Shown: positions 44,063-55,418 of the stretch, piece after piece
Layout of the letters: the number at the start of each line of letters is the position of its first letter
How positions within the stretch are numbered: the stretch's first letter is position 1
Assembly: GCA_001599935.1 (NCBI GenBank)
Contig: BCIJ01000010.1
Coordinates: forward strand, 538,320-602,319
Direction: 5' to 3'
DNA: 64,000 nucleotides
Source: Holtermannia corniformis
Lineage: Eukaryota; Basidiomycota; Tremellomycetes; Holtermanniales
Position numbers and translations under genes: made by a program
Notes under the pieces: model-generated
Seen by the model: the letters and a program-made list of their open reading frames with translations, nothing else
What the model was told of the DNA's origin: nothing
Databases searched by the model: none

Positions 44063-46263
44063 ATGCGCCCTTGCCCGTTGCTCTCATTCACGGCGCTTGC
44101 CTCATTGCAAGCGATAGCAGCCTTTCCGACGGTCCCAGCACGTCATCCGGACGCCCTAGACGACGATGGACTAGACATGGCAATGGACTACGAGCCCAGT
44201 CCGAGCATACAATCGTCCTCCTCGTTCCATCCTCCGTCCACGCCTGCCACACAGACCCACGCGAGCTCGCATCACCACTCTGGACCAGTCCTCGAGCATC
44301 TCAATGAAACAGCCGTCGAGCTCGCTCACGGCCCACAGCATCCAAGCTATCTGACGTACGACTTTGGGCTCGAGGTTCCGAAACCGCTATTGCCCGAGCA
44401 TCTAGCCGTATGGGAGGCCGACAACGCCGTCGTCAACTCGGGCGAGGACACCAAGCGGTGGATGATGGGGATGCATGTAGTCTTGATGACTATTGCGTTT
44501 TTCGGCGCACTACCTGTAGGTGAGTTGGCAGCGTTAGCAGCTCGTCGGCTCATTTGTGCAGCTCTGGCACTCCGCGCGGCTCAGCACGGTGCCCATCATA
44601 TCGTACATGCCGGCTTTCTTGTCTTGTCGCTGTTCGGTTGGCTCGCTGGGGTCGCCTACCAAGCGGGAACCCCTAATTTGTGCGTGTGCCCCTCACCTCG
44701 ACCTCGCTCACCCCTCCAGCTACGAAGGCTCGGTGCATGCAAGCCAAGGCAACGTCGTCCTCTTGCTGTCGCTCGTTCTTGCCGTTCTCGACTACTTTGG
44801 TCTCATCGCTCGAGCTTACCGCTACCTCTTCCAACACTCGAAAGACGTATCCCCGCGCACCTGGTCTGGCTTCCGTCACGCTCTCTCTTCACCCGCGCGC
44901 AACGAGCGATACGAGATGATAAGTCTGCCAGATGACCGCCTCGACGGCCGCCGGAACTCGGATCACCACACGCTCGTGCCGGATGAGCCGTCACCGCGCG
45001 GCTCGCACCACCTGCCTAAACACCACCGCCCATCGCCGCTAGTGCCAAGCCTCGACTCTCCTCTTTCCGGCGCAGGTTCAGACCACACCGTGTTTGAAAG
45101 TCCGCTCGAAACGCAGCACGGCGACAGAATGCTGCCTGCAACCCTTGCCAAGCGCGTTGAAGAGTGGGATGATATGGGCGCAGTGCCGCGCTGGGCCCAA
45201 GGTACATCGGGCACTACGCACCGAATATCGTGGCGTGACACTGGCAAGAACGCAGTGCGTACCTCTGGCATTGTCGTTCGGCGCCTCGTCGTCCTTTTCG
45301 CCTACATCTCGACCATCACGGGCGTGGTCACATACATCGTGAGTTGCATCTGTTCTTCAGCAAGCTGACCCCACAGGGGTTCTGCAAAGGCAACATGGTC
45401 AACACCTGCCTAGCGCACGTCATCAAAGGCAGCATCTTTTTCATCTACGGCCTCGTCACGTTTTCGCGCTACGTCGGCGCTTTCGCAGACCGCGGCTGGG
45501 CATGGAATGCTGCGCCTGCAGGCTACACCGGTCCGTCGGCAGAATTGTTCGAGTGCTCTATCATCTTCCTCTACGGCATCACCAACACCTGGATGGAGCG
45601 CTTCGGGGCTGCGCCAGGGTCGCCATACACCATCAAGCAGATCCAGCATATCTCCATCGCCGTCATGTAAGTCAAGTGCCTGGTGATGATGGCTGACTTG
45701 TCAAGGTACTGGTTCGCCGGCCTGTCAGGCATCATTCTCGAGAGCAAGAAGATTCGCAGCTTGCTCTCGGGCGCTCTGAGCCGGCGGAGCACGGAAGAAC
45801 GCGAACCGACAAGCTACTCTGCCAGCTTCAACCCTCTAACTGCAATCGTCATCGGCGTGGTACGTCCTCGACCGCCCCGTCTCGGTACTGACGAAAGCAG
45901 ACTGGCATTGCGATGGCTGCGCATCATCAAGACTATGCATTCCAGGTTTCGATCCACTCGCTCTGGGGTCTGCTCCTTGCCAGCGGATCCCTCTTCCGCT
46001 GCTTGACCTACTTTTTCCTCTGGCTCAACCCTCCAACGCGCTCGCGCCTGCCATCACGACCGCCTACCGAACTCCTCACCGCGTTCGGCTACACGGCCGG
46101 CGGGATCGTCTTCATGCTCTCCGACGAGGAGGTGACCTTTGTGGCCATGCGCAAAGGCTACGATGACATGATGGCATTCTTGAACCTCACGATTGCCCTC
46201 ACGAGCTTTGTGTTCTGCTGGATCCTGGTTGTCATGGCTATTAAAGGCTGGGCTGCGAGATAA
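44063..46263 (+). CDS. YTP1: Ytp1-family multi-pass membrane protein
   Basis: Fungal multi-TM protein of the Ytp1/DUF2427 family; its molecular role is not established. ATG 44063 opens a signal-like MRPCPLLSFTALASLQAIAA, then a His/Ser-rich lumenal stretch (HASSHHHSGPVLEH). TM1 follows TKRWMMGMHVVLMTIAFFGA. Next come HGAHHIVHAGFLVLSLFGWL, NVVLLLSLVLAVLDYFGL, a long hydrophilic loop (about 44870-45230), RRLVVLFAYISTITGVVTYI, and the Ytp1 C-terminal core: CLAHVIKGSIFFIYGLVTFS, CSIIFLYGITNTWMERFG, QIQHISIAVMYWFAGLSGII, GIAMAAHHQDYAFQVSIHSL and GYTAGGIVFMLSDEEVTFVA. It ends VVMAIKGWAAR. Charged and His residues within helices (HHQ, CSIIF...E) suggest redox or metal function; inference only. Five or six short introns. 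Confidence 0.88.
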
Positions 46264-46425
46264 TGTTCAATAGAATACAGCTATAATTTAACGATGATTG
46301 CGTATGCTATGCAATGCTATATTACAACAGATGCTCTGCATGCTGCCGCTTGGCCATACGCTCCAGCAACATTGGCCACCACAGCTCGCCGTCGAGGTCG
46401 TACTGCGCGATCAGCAATCGCCGTG

Positions 46426-49400
46426 CTACCTCGCAACACTCACGTCCATCTTCCAACTCAGGATAGGCGGCGGCGGTGCACCGAATGGCATGATCTGCGC
46501 CGACCTCGAGCTGGCGCGCTGTGCCTGTTCCTTGCCTTTGAGCCGCGCCTTGACCTTTGCTTGCTCGAGGATTTGTGCGTGCCGCCGGTCGGCCGCTTCG
46601 ACGAGGCACGGCATTCCAGACGCGGTCGTGATTGGGACAGTTCTCTCTTCAGACACTTGGCGTTGAGCGGCACGGGCGGCGCGTTCCTTCAACGACGTGT
46701 GGGCGGCAGACTCGGGTTCAGGCGGATCACCATCCGAGGTCGAAGAGGGCGCTGAGGACGGTTGGCGCACAGATTGTGGGGTTGACGCGCGAGGGGCCGG
46801 TTTGCTTGGTGTACGAGAGCTCGCTCTAGGCTTGACGCCTGGCGTCTCACGCGCACGCAAAGCCGTCACCCGCGGGGGAAGGATCGGTGGCGGTGACGTT
46901 GCGATGGGTAGAGGATGAGCGGCCGCCTGCGTTCGCTTTCTGTAGCCAGGTCAGCTCCCTAGATGCTTGTGCGCAATCCAACTCACTGACGGGATTCAGA
47001 AGGCAGTAGCTGGTCATAGCGTTGGATCACATCCTGTCCCTCGACGATCAATCGGTCGCGTAGCCAATCGTAGCCGTGCGTCTTGATCATGCCCTCGCCC
47101 GCTGTACCCTCGGCGCGCTGCAGCACACCGTTGACAATGGATAGCCACTGATGTTGCGGCATGCCGCGCAGCGTGTCGAGCTTGGTACGCATAACGTGCC
47201 GGTCGAACTGCAGCTTTTCCTTTTCGCGGATACGCTGGCGGCGTTCAAACACTTCGTAGCGCTTGTGCGCAAGCGCATAGTGTTCGTCCGAGGTGTCTTC
47301 GTTGGTCTGTGATGGTCAGCTGACGGCACGATGGGCGTCCGGCTTACCTCCTCTGGGCCGTTGCGACGCCGCATCTTGGAAGGCGAATGACCAGCAGCGG
47401 CAGCTTCTTCCGCATCGTCAAAGGTCGCGTCGACTTTGATCCAACTCGGTGTCTCGATTCGCGCAGGCTCGACGGGGGCAGACTTGTCGCCCTTGCCGTC
47501 TGATGAGGTACAGACACAACTGGGTCCTGCGACGGATGAAGCAACTGGCAACGGTGGCGTCTGCTCGTGCGGCTGGGATGCGAGGTGGATGCGCAGCGTG
47601 CCCGGTGGAGTGTCTTCTGGGTCGTCTACAAAGTCAGCAAGAGATCAGACGCGCAAGCCGATACCTACCCATGCGTTCGAGCCAGTCCATGACCATTGCC
47701 TCGACCTCTCTCGCGCTCGCCGTTGTGCCCGCGTTTGAGCGCCTCGCACGCTTCTCTGGGCCCTGCTGAGCACGAGCCACGGCCGCCTCGAGTGCGACAA
47801 CGACCGGGCGTGCGTGATCCGAGTCGGAGACGGTGACTAGCGGGCTGCCGTTTGTCTTGCGACCATTGGTTGCTGGCGTCGGTGATGCGACGGCTCCACT
47901 CTCGCGTTCATACTCTGCGTTGGCCTCGTCGCGTGCTCTGACGAGCTTGGACATGGGTGACAGCGGCGAAGACGAAGTCTTGGTCGCGGCATCGTCGTCA
48001 AACGCGTCCTCTCGAACGTATTGGAGCATCTCGGCGAGCTCTGCCGACTCGGTCGGCGGGATCTGAGCGACGAGCTCTTCGAGAGGTGCTGCGCTTGGAG
48101 TTGCTTGGGTAGCGTCAGATTGGTTGGAGGACTCTTGCCGAGCGGTCGCCGCCGTGGGTGCATCGTCGAGAGTTGGAGCGAGCGCCGCTATCCGATCCGT
48201 CTCGGTCGTGTCAGTGTCGAGCCGAGTCGAGAGGTCGGGTGCCGAGCTGACTGAAGCGACTCGAGGGGATAGGAGCTTTTGATCTATCAGAGTTTCACCC
48301 TCGATGGAGCTGATCGTTCCCGCCGTGTCACGGCCACCACCCAGTGCGGCCTCGACTGCCAGATCCTCGTGCGCGTCTACAAAGACATCGACGGGCGACG
48401 ATGTGCGTCCTGGCGAGGTTTGCGTTTCGCGTATGGGTTTGGCCGAGGGTGAAGACGCGAGGACGTCGACTGCTTGGGTAGGTTGAGCACAGGGGAGATC
48501 TTCAGGGGCTGGAAAGTCGCCTGGCGATAGTGAGCGGCGGTCTTGTGGTTGGGATGGCGGATGCGACCAAAGTGCGCGGGCGACAGCGGCAGGTTGTGGG
48601 ACGGGACTGGTCTGCTCGGTACGAGTGGTGGGAGACTGATGCGGCGTGCTTTCGTAGCCATCAGGTTCGGTCGGGTCAGGACCAGCCGAGTCGGGGAAAG
48701 TACCGTTGACCGCACTTTGTACCCATCTCGACTTTGGTCCAGGCGATAGCAGCCGACGGGCAGCACCCAGCATCTCTTCTGGGAACGCGACATCCGCCAG
48801 GACTGTTACTGACGGTTCCTGCCGCGGTGGTGAGGCAATGTCGTCGAGAGCCGGGTCGACGGCTTCGATCGGTGGGCGGCGCTTGCGAGGTGGCGTGTGC
48901 GAACGAGTTTGGACGTGAATGCTGTCGAGAGCAGGGTCGAGGGCTGGTGCAGGCAGTGTCGCACGGTCATAGCGAGGCCGCAGACGCTTCTTCTGTGGCG
49001 AGAGTGACAGCGACAGCGACGGCGTACGGTCTGAATCGGGTACCACGTCCTCTGCCTGGCGTTTCCGCTTGACGGTCTTGGCTAGCGCATGAGCTGGCGT
49101 GCTCGCGGTATCGACCTGCGGTTTGACTCTTGGTCTTGTGCCCGAGCCAGACTGGGTCGGATCGCCGAGCAGTCTGTTGAACGGGGTGCGTTTGATCCCT
49201 TGGTCGACCTCATCGCCTGAGCGGAGTGCGATGGGATCAGGGCTGCTGGACGAGCGGTACGACGGCGGCGATGAGATGAGCGACGGCGTGGGCGGCTTGA
49301 GTGGTGACGCACGCTGTCGCCGGTTGGCGGCTGGCACGGTGCGAACCGAGGGTGAGGCCGAGAGAGGCCGAGAAGAGCGGCGGCGCTGAGCTGCAGGGTT

Positions 49401-49495
49401 TGGCGTCGACGCGGTCGGTCTGGACAACGTCAGCCTGGCAGCCTGGCATGCACCATGGTCGCAAGGATGCGTACGCACCGGCCTGCAGCCCTCAT
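46426..49495 (-). CDS. Large disordered, probably nuclear protein
   Basis: Four or five exons. The proposed start at 49493-49495 gives a 17-nt first exon (MRAAG...) with a GTGCGT donor that joins in phase to RPTASTPNPAAQRRRSSRPL; other starts are possible. The main exon (about 49430-47640) is Ser/Pro/Asp-rich with basic patches (KRKRQAED, PPRKRRPP, SPQKKRLRPR) and acidic patches, so nuclear localisation is likely. Then DDPEDTPPGTLRIHLASQP, SWIKVDATFDDAEEAAA, and the only ordered-looking part (about 47290-46985): KRYEVFERRQRIREKEKLQF, DRHVMRTKLDTLRGMPQHQW and LSIVNGVLQRAEG, a charged helix. A last exon reads KRTQAAAHPLPIATSPPPIL and ends KMDVSVAR-stop. Such a helix occurs in fungal chromatin-associated proteins, but I cannot name the family. 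Confidence 0.65.
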
Positions 49496-50091
49496 CACCT
49501 TTGCGACCCCTACAAGCTCGGTCTCGTCCTTTGCGGCTGCCACGCCAGCCTGGGACAGTTTGAGCGAGGAGTGCTTTCTGTGGTTCATCCTGCAAAGTGC
49601 ATGCTGCTGCTGCTGCTCTCCAAAGCGCTGTGGACGTTGTCCAAGCCGCATTAAGGCGCGAGTTGCAACAACAACGAGGGGTTTAGCACGCCGTGTCAAA
49701 GATACATCTTGGTATGCAATTCGTGCATCAACAGCACTGCGCTCTCTCGGGAGGCGCTGAGGGAGTGTGCGCAGCGGTGCGAGATGCGTTTCGAGCAAGG
49801 ACGTCGCCTGGCCACTAGCAGACGTGGACACACGGCGGACAGCTCTGCTCGCCGAGGAGGTTGGGCGTGCGCGGCGCTAAACTATGAGATGGTCAAAGGG
49901 TGAGCGCACAGTGCCCGATCTCAGATGCAGTCTGTCAGTCCGAGTATATGTCATCGTCTTGTCATCATCACCACCATCACCAGCACCATCACCAACCCGG
50001 TTCCTGTCGTGTTCCGTGCGCACGTGGCGGTAATCAACTGCAACTCGAGATGAAGAACAGGTCCGTGTTGACGCCCTCGAGGCTCGGCAAG
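49496..50091. promoter_or_regulatory. Divergent intergenic region with a CAT/CAC triplet tract
   Basis: 596 bp upstream of both the disordered-protein gene and the Zn2Cys6 gene. It includes a CAC/CAT-CAG triplet run at about 49961-49999. Another ATG at 50050 is in frame with the regulator. Nothing else recognised. Confidence 0.4.
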
Positions 50092-52854
50092 ATGAGTTCC
50101 CAAGAGTCGAGCGCCATCAACCACGACGCAGCAGCGCCCAAGAAGCGGAGGCACAACGTCGGCAAGGCGTGTGAAAACTGTCGCCGGCGGTGAGTCGGTG
50201 AGCCCAGTCAGGTGCACGCTCATCCTGGCCGTAGGCGAGTAAAGTGCGATGGGATCCAACCCCACTGTGGGACATGCAAGGTGTACAATGTGCGTGGGTT
50301 CGTTGCGATGAATTCACAGCTGACTCGGCCAGGACGAGTGCTCGTGGGATCCAAAGGGTGATCTTCGCAAACCGCTCTCGCGCCAGCAAGTCGATGCGTT
50401 GCGCACCCGCGTCGACTTGCTCGAACGCATGCTCCGTGACAACGGTCTCGACCCGAGCTCGGCCAAGCCAGACGACGAGGCAGGGCCAAGTCGCCGGCGA
50501 CACGAGTCCGCCATCGGCACCAGTGCATCACCCTCGGAAGACGCAAATGATCCCAGAGACTGGTCGCAGAGCCACTTGGTACGTGGTCGCACCTGCCCAC
50601 GCCGTGCTGACACTGGCAGGTCGAGCACGACACTGGCGACTTTCAAGTCTACGGCCCGACGTCTGCGTTTCGCCATCTGCGCAGCAACAGCATCCACGAG
50701 GATCGCAAGCCGTCACCCGACTCGCGCGTGTACCCTGATGGGTCATCCCCGGTCAACGTACAGCACGACTTTCGACACTATCTCCCGCCCGAGGTTCATC
50801 TGACCGAAGAGCAGCACGAGACCGCCATCGACCGCTTCTTTCGCTACTATGCGTGCTGGGGTGCGTTGCTGCACCGTCGGTGACTTGGCTGACACTACAC
50901 AGGTCAGCGCAGCCACCCGATCCTGTTTCGCGAAGACATGCAACTGGCTCTCACGGGCACAAAGACGGTCCACTATTCGCCCGTACTGCACAATGCCATC
51001 CTCTCGATCGCGCTCTGCTTTACCGACGGCGAGCCGTCTCTACGCACGCCAGCAACCCGCCGCATCTTTGTCGCACAGGCGAAAAAGTATGTCGACTCGG
51101 AGGCAATGAACCCAACGGTCGCGACGGTCCAGGGCTTGGCCCACCTCGCGAGCTACTGCAGCCTGGCCGCAGAGCACAACCTCGGCTGGCTCTACATCGG
51201 CATGGCACTCCGCTGTGCTCTGGCTCGTGAGTCGGTGCGTCTCATAGGGACGCAAGCTGACCAACCCAGTCGGGCTCAACATGGACTGCGCGCCAATGCT
51301 GCGAGCCGGCAAGATCACCGAGGGGCAGGCCCGAGAGGTCAGTCGCTTGGTTCGACCGAGTCGAGCTGACGACACAGCGCAATGTGACCTACTGGACGAC
51401 GTTTATCCAAGAGGGCCTGTGGGCTCCATACATCGGCCGTCCCGTCTCGCTGCCAGAGCACACGTATGTTCGCCACTGCTGATAGTCACAGCTGACCAGC
51501 GCAGAACACTACTCCCCACTGTTGATCACCAGCTCGACAGCCTGCTTTGGACCCCGCACGACGTTCCCGGCCGGCACATTGAGCAGCCGCTCAAAGCTCA
51601 ACCGAGCATGATCAGCTCGACATTCGTGGCCACCGTCAAGCTCATGGAGATTGGAGCGAGGATCATGAACACGCTGTGAGTAGGTCTGTTGCGTGCGGGC
51701 ACAGCTAACGAAGAAGCTATGGGATCAAGGCCGACATGGCCAACCTGACCCGCTCGGGCGTGATCAACGAGATCAGGTGGGTTGACAGGACCACTTGCCT
51801 TGCTCGCTGACTCGACAGCCTCGCCCTGAGTACCTGGCTCAGCGACCTCCCGCCAGCGGTCACGCTCAACTCGCACGGGAAAAACGCACTGCCGCACATC
51901 CTCATGATGCACATGAGCTGGGCTTGGCTCGTCATCCTGCTTCACCGGCCGCTGTACCGCCCTCGTGCGCCTTTGCCCGGCAAGGACAAGGGTCAGGATG
52001 CAGCCAGCTACAACGCCGCCATGGCCGTCAAGGTCGGTTGGCACTCGGCCGCCCGAGCTGACGATTCGCAGCACTGCGACCGCGCGGCAATCCAGATCAT
52101 CACCTTGCTCCAGACATGGCACCGGCTGCATGACCTCCGCTTTACCCCACCCACGGCGCTGCAGGTTGGTTCCACGTACTCCACCCAGACCCGGCTGACT
52201 GTTCCAGGCCTGCTTTGTTGCCGGCACGACCCACCTGCTATCATTCGCCTCGGCTCGCACGGAAAAGAAAAAGGCCGATGCGCTCAGCCGCGCGCAAGAC
52301 TGTGTTCGGCTCATGGGCTACATGGCCGTCAGCTGGCCGGCCGCGGCGCAGAGTCAAAAGTTGCTCGAGGATCTGCTCAAAGAGTATGGCATGACCTCGC
52401 CTAATACGACCCAGTCGGTGGTTACGGATGGGGAGCAAAGTGCACAGACCACGGCCGTCCAACCGTATGTTCCTCCAGCGCCGCCGTCCCAACCTCAGGA
52501 GCCGCTGCAACTCTCCAATCTCATAATCACCGACGCCCAACAACCACCGCTTCCGCCAATGTACCTGCAGCCAGAGATCTACCCGCCGTTATCCTACCCT
52601 CTGCCGCCTCCGTCGAGGTCAGTTTCGGCCGCGACAGACTGCGCTGACAACGCAGCTCGTCGCAATACCCTCCGCCGCAGCAGTACGACTTTGCCATGCC
52701 CTTTGGCAACTATGACTTTGCCTTGCCGCAAGTCGATCACGCCGATTGGGACGTGCATGCGTTTGCCAACGAGCAGTACACGCAAGCCATGTTCGACCAC
52801 ATCATGCTACCGCACCACGAGCAGAGCCAAGCGGGGTATCCACCGCCGAGGTGA
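50092..52854 (+). CDS. Zn2Cys6 fungal-type transcription factor
   Basis: Start ATG 50092 (MSSQESSAINHDAAAPKKRR) has A at -3; an in-frame ATG at 50050 adds 14 residues. The binuclear zinc cluster CENCRRRRVKCDGIQPHCGT + CKVYNDEC is assembled over three exons and fits C-x2-C-x6-C-x6-C-x2-C-x6-C exactly. A linker and coiled coil (LSRQQVDALRTRVDLLERML) follow, then the fungal_trans middle-homology region: AIDRFFRYYACWGQ, HPILFREDMQLAL, AQAKKYVDSEAMNPTVATVQ, GLAHLASYCSLAAEHNLGWL and YIGMALRCALALGLN. The C-terminus is Pro/Gln-rich (QPYVPPAPPSQPQEP and more) and ends GYPPPR. About ten introns of roughly 40-50 nt. It converges on the first P450 (96 bp between stops), so it could regulate that pair; no binding evidence. 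Confidence 0.9.
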
Positions 52855-52950
52855 GGTCGGCCGTGGTTGTAACATGTGATGTACTAGTATGCTTGTACTG
52901 CGACTGCCAGGGTACAAAGTTGGAGGCATCATTCGCATCATGACGTTGAT

Positions 52951-55158
52951 CTACGCAGCCGCGCGCCGCGTCAAGCAGAGCTCATACTTGCCCGGCTTGA
53001 TCGTGACCGTCTCGGTCGTGTCCAGCACTCTTGCGCGCTTCTGCTCGAGACTCTCGGCTTTGAACGCGGGCACGACATCGAGGCTATAGTCATGCACAAT
53101 GTGCGCCAGGAGGCACACCATTTCCACTGTGCGAGTAAGCAAGTGTCCGTCGATGGACGACGGACCTTCGGCAAACTTGCGACCGGGGCAGCCGCGCTGA
53201 CCGGTGGAAAACGCAAACAGGTCTTCGCGCGCGGTCTTTGCGAGGAAGCGTTCGGGCTTGAACGCTTGCGCATCCGTCCAGATGTGGGCTGTTTAGTCAG
53301 GCAGGTACTTTGAAGCGCAGCTTGCGTACGGTTGTGCCCTGCGAGCGATCAGCCCGCGCACACCGGCCGTCCGATCACTTACCCATTGCTGGCATGTCAA
53401 AGACAAGCCGGCTGCCTTTTTCAATCACCACTTGACGCTGCGAGACGACACCGTTTGCATCCCAGGTCGTGTATGGGACCGCAATGTCGACCACGGCGTA
53501 CTTGGCGACGTTGAGCAAGACGTCCCGGAGACGCAGGGTCTCGCGGATGCACGCAAGGGTGTAGGTCAGGCTGGGATAGTCGCGGTACGACTGCGATATG
53601 AGCATTGACTGAGGCAAAGCAACGTACCGGCTCGTGACCTGCAGGCCAGACGTTGGCAACCTCGGTCAGCACCTTTGCCTGCTCAGCCGGATACACGGCA
53701 AGGAGGCCGAGGCACATGGCCAGTCCCATTGCGCTCGTCTCGTGTCCAGCGCTACAACTAGTCAGTCAAAGCTGATTAATCAGAGCGACTGACAACAGGA
53801 GGAGGACTGCGATCGTTAGCGCGATCGGTAGCAAAGCTCACCAATCTTGGACGTACACATGTTGCCACAGACTTCCGACTCTTGCAACCCTGCACGCTTG
53901 CCCCCTTGGCGCTCGGCCTCGATCTGTGCAGCGACGAGAGCGGCAAACATTTGATTCGGCTTCTTGTCCAGACCATGAGAGGCGAACAGCGCGTCGAGTT
54001 CATGGCGCTTGCCGCGGACAAGGTTGGTGAGGTGAAAGTCAAACGCCTGCCTTGCACGGTAAAGCCGGCGTAGTCCACTGAGAGCTGAGCATCGTCCGAC
54101 CTCACGAGCCACTCACGCTCCAATGTGTATGTGATGGAGCACAAACTGCCTCGTTTTAGCTATAGCGTTGCTCGGCCGCGCCGACTTGCCTTTGGGACGA
54201 CAGCTAGTGGCAGCAGGTACGAGTCGACGGCGTCCAGAGCTTCTGCAAAGCTCACTGCGGGCGTCAGTCAGTCCACAAACACAGCTGCTACCGACTCTGC
54301 GCGTTGTCGCTTGACCTCTCGATGACATAGGGGCTGAAAGGTGTGAGTGGTAGCACCGGGGGATTTGACCAACATGTCCAAACCAAAGCCGACATCACCT
54401 GAGAGCGTCAGAGGTGTCGTGGTAAAACGTTAACAGACCGAGAACAAGCAAAGCGACCTGATGGAGTCAGCCCGGCCTGGACGCAGCCCACCCACCCTTG
54501 ACATTGCGCGCGTCGGATCCTTGATGATGCCACCTTGGGGGGTGATGCCCTCCTCTTGCTCGAGCCGGTGATACGTCTTCTCCATCGATATCCAGACGGC
54601 GTGATTGATCTGCTCGCTAAAGGTGTGCTTGATGACCTCGCGATGGCGCTTCCACTCGGCGCCGTCGGTACTGAGCAGGTTCTCCCCAAATTCGCGCGCA
54701 AGACGCTGACGCGGCCCTTGGTGCGGCTTCGGGAAGAGCGTTGGGCGGGCGGCGATAAAGTGTGCCGTGACTGGAGAGCCGACAGCGTAGGTAGGCACCG
54801 TCGAGACCAGTGAAGTCGTTCGAAGGAGGTCGCTGCGGTGATCCTCGTACTCTGCGGGTCAGCGCAGGTCGAGGTCAGCTCACTCACTCTTCCAATGCTC
54901 GGTGACGGTCATGTTCTTCATTGGAAAGAGGTACGGGATATGCAGTCGTTTTCCGCGAAGTGGGCTTGCAACGATCGGAAAGGCAGAAGTCCACCCTGGG
55001 ACATGACGATTGTGCTGCGTCGTCAGCGCGAGTGGCTAGCCGAGCTCGCTCACCGTGTTCAGCCTGAGCTGTGCGAGTAGGAACCAGGCGAGCCAAGCTG
55101 CAGTACAGGCTGCGGCGAGCAGAGTTGGTAGTTGGTATGCGTCCATGAGAGCGAGCAT
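52951..55158 (-). CDS. Cytochrome P450 monooxygenase, tandem copy 1
   Basis: Membrane-anchored microsomal P450. ATG 55156-55158 gives MLALMDAYQLPTLLAAACTA and AWLAWFLLA, an ER anchor. Then HVPGWTSAFPIVASPLRGKR, the substrate-recognition N-part ENLLSTDGAEWKRHREVIKH, and the helix TFSEQINHAVW. Next: ARQAFDFHLTNLVRGKRHEL, the I-helix region with SAGHETSAMGLAMCLGLLAV (threonine of the oxygen-activating groove), the K-helix TLACIRETLRLR (ExxR), the PERF-like Pro-Glu-Arg-Phe, and the haem loop FSTGQRGCPG with the Cys ligand. It ends CLTRRAAA. Exon boundaries in the middle (about 54330-54100) are unresolved: a frame there contains a stop unless spliced, possibly by a GC-AG intron. Substrate unknown. 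Confidence 0.84.
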
Positions 55159-55418
55159 GCTGGCGTGGGCCGACGTCGGCCGACCTATGTCAGTCCTGCC
55201 ACCAGATGAGATGGTCAGAGCAACCCGAGTCAGTCCTGAGATGGGCATGTCAGCATCATCGCAAGCGCAGCCAAGAGGCTTGTCAGGATCGGCTCGCCGG
55301 TAAGCGTAGTTTCACGGCGGAGCGATCTGCCCGGGAAGCGGTGGAAAGCCGGAAAGGACAACGGCACTCGAGATTACATCACCAGCGTGACTGTACGGTC
55401 CGCAACTCATATCGGATC

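Noticed and set aside
49430..49831. Minus-strand 133-codon frame as exon 1 of the disordered protein
   Set aside because: Its phase does not fit the next exon; the short MRAAG exon with a GTGCGT donor does.
49960..50000. His-rich coding tract upstream of the Zn2Cys6 gene
   Set aside because: The CAT/CAC run is open in frame but precedes the better start at 50092; more likely an untranslated triplet tract.
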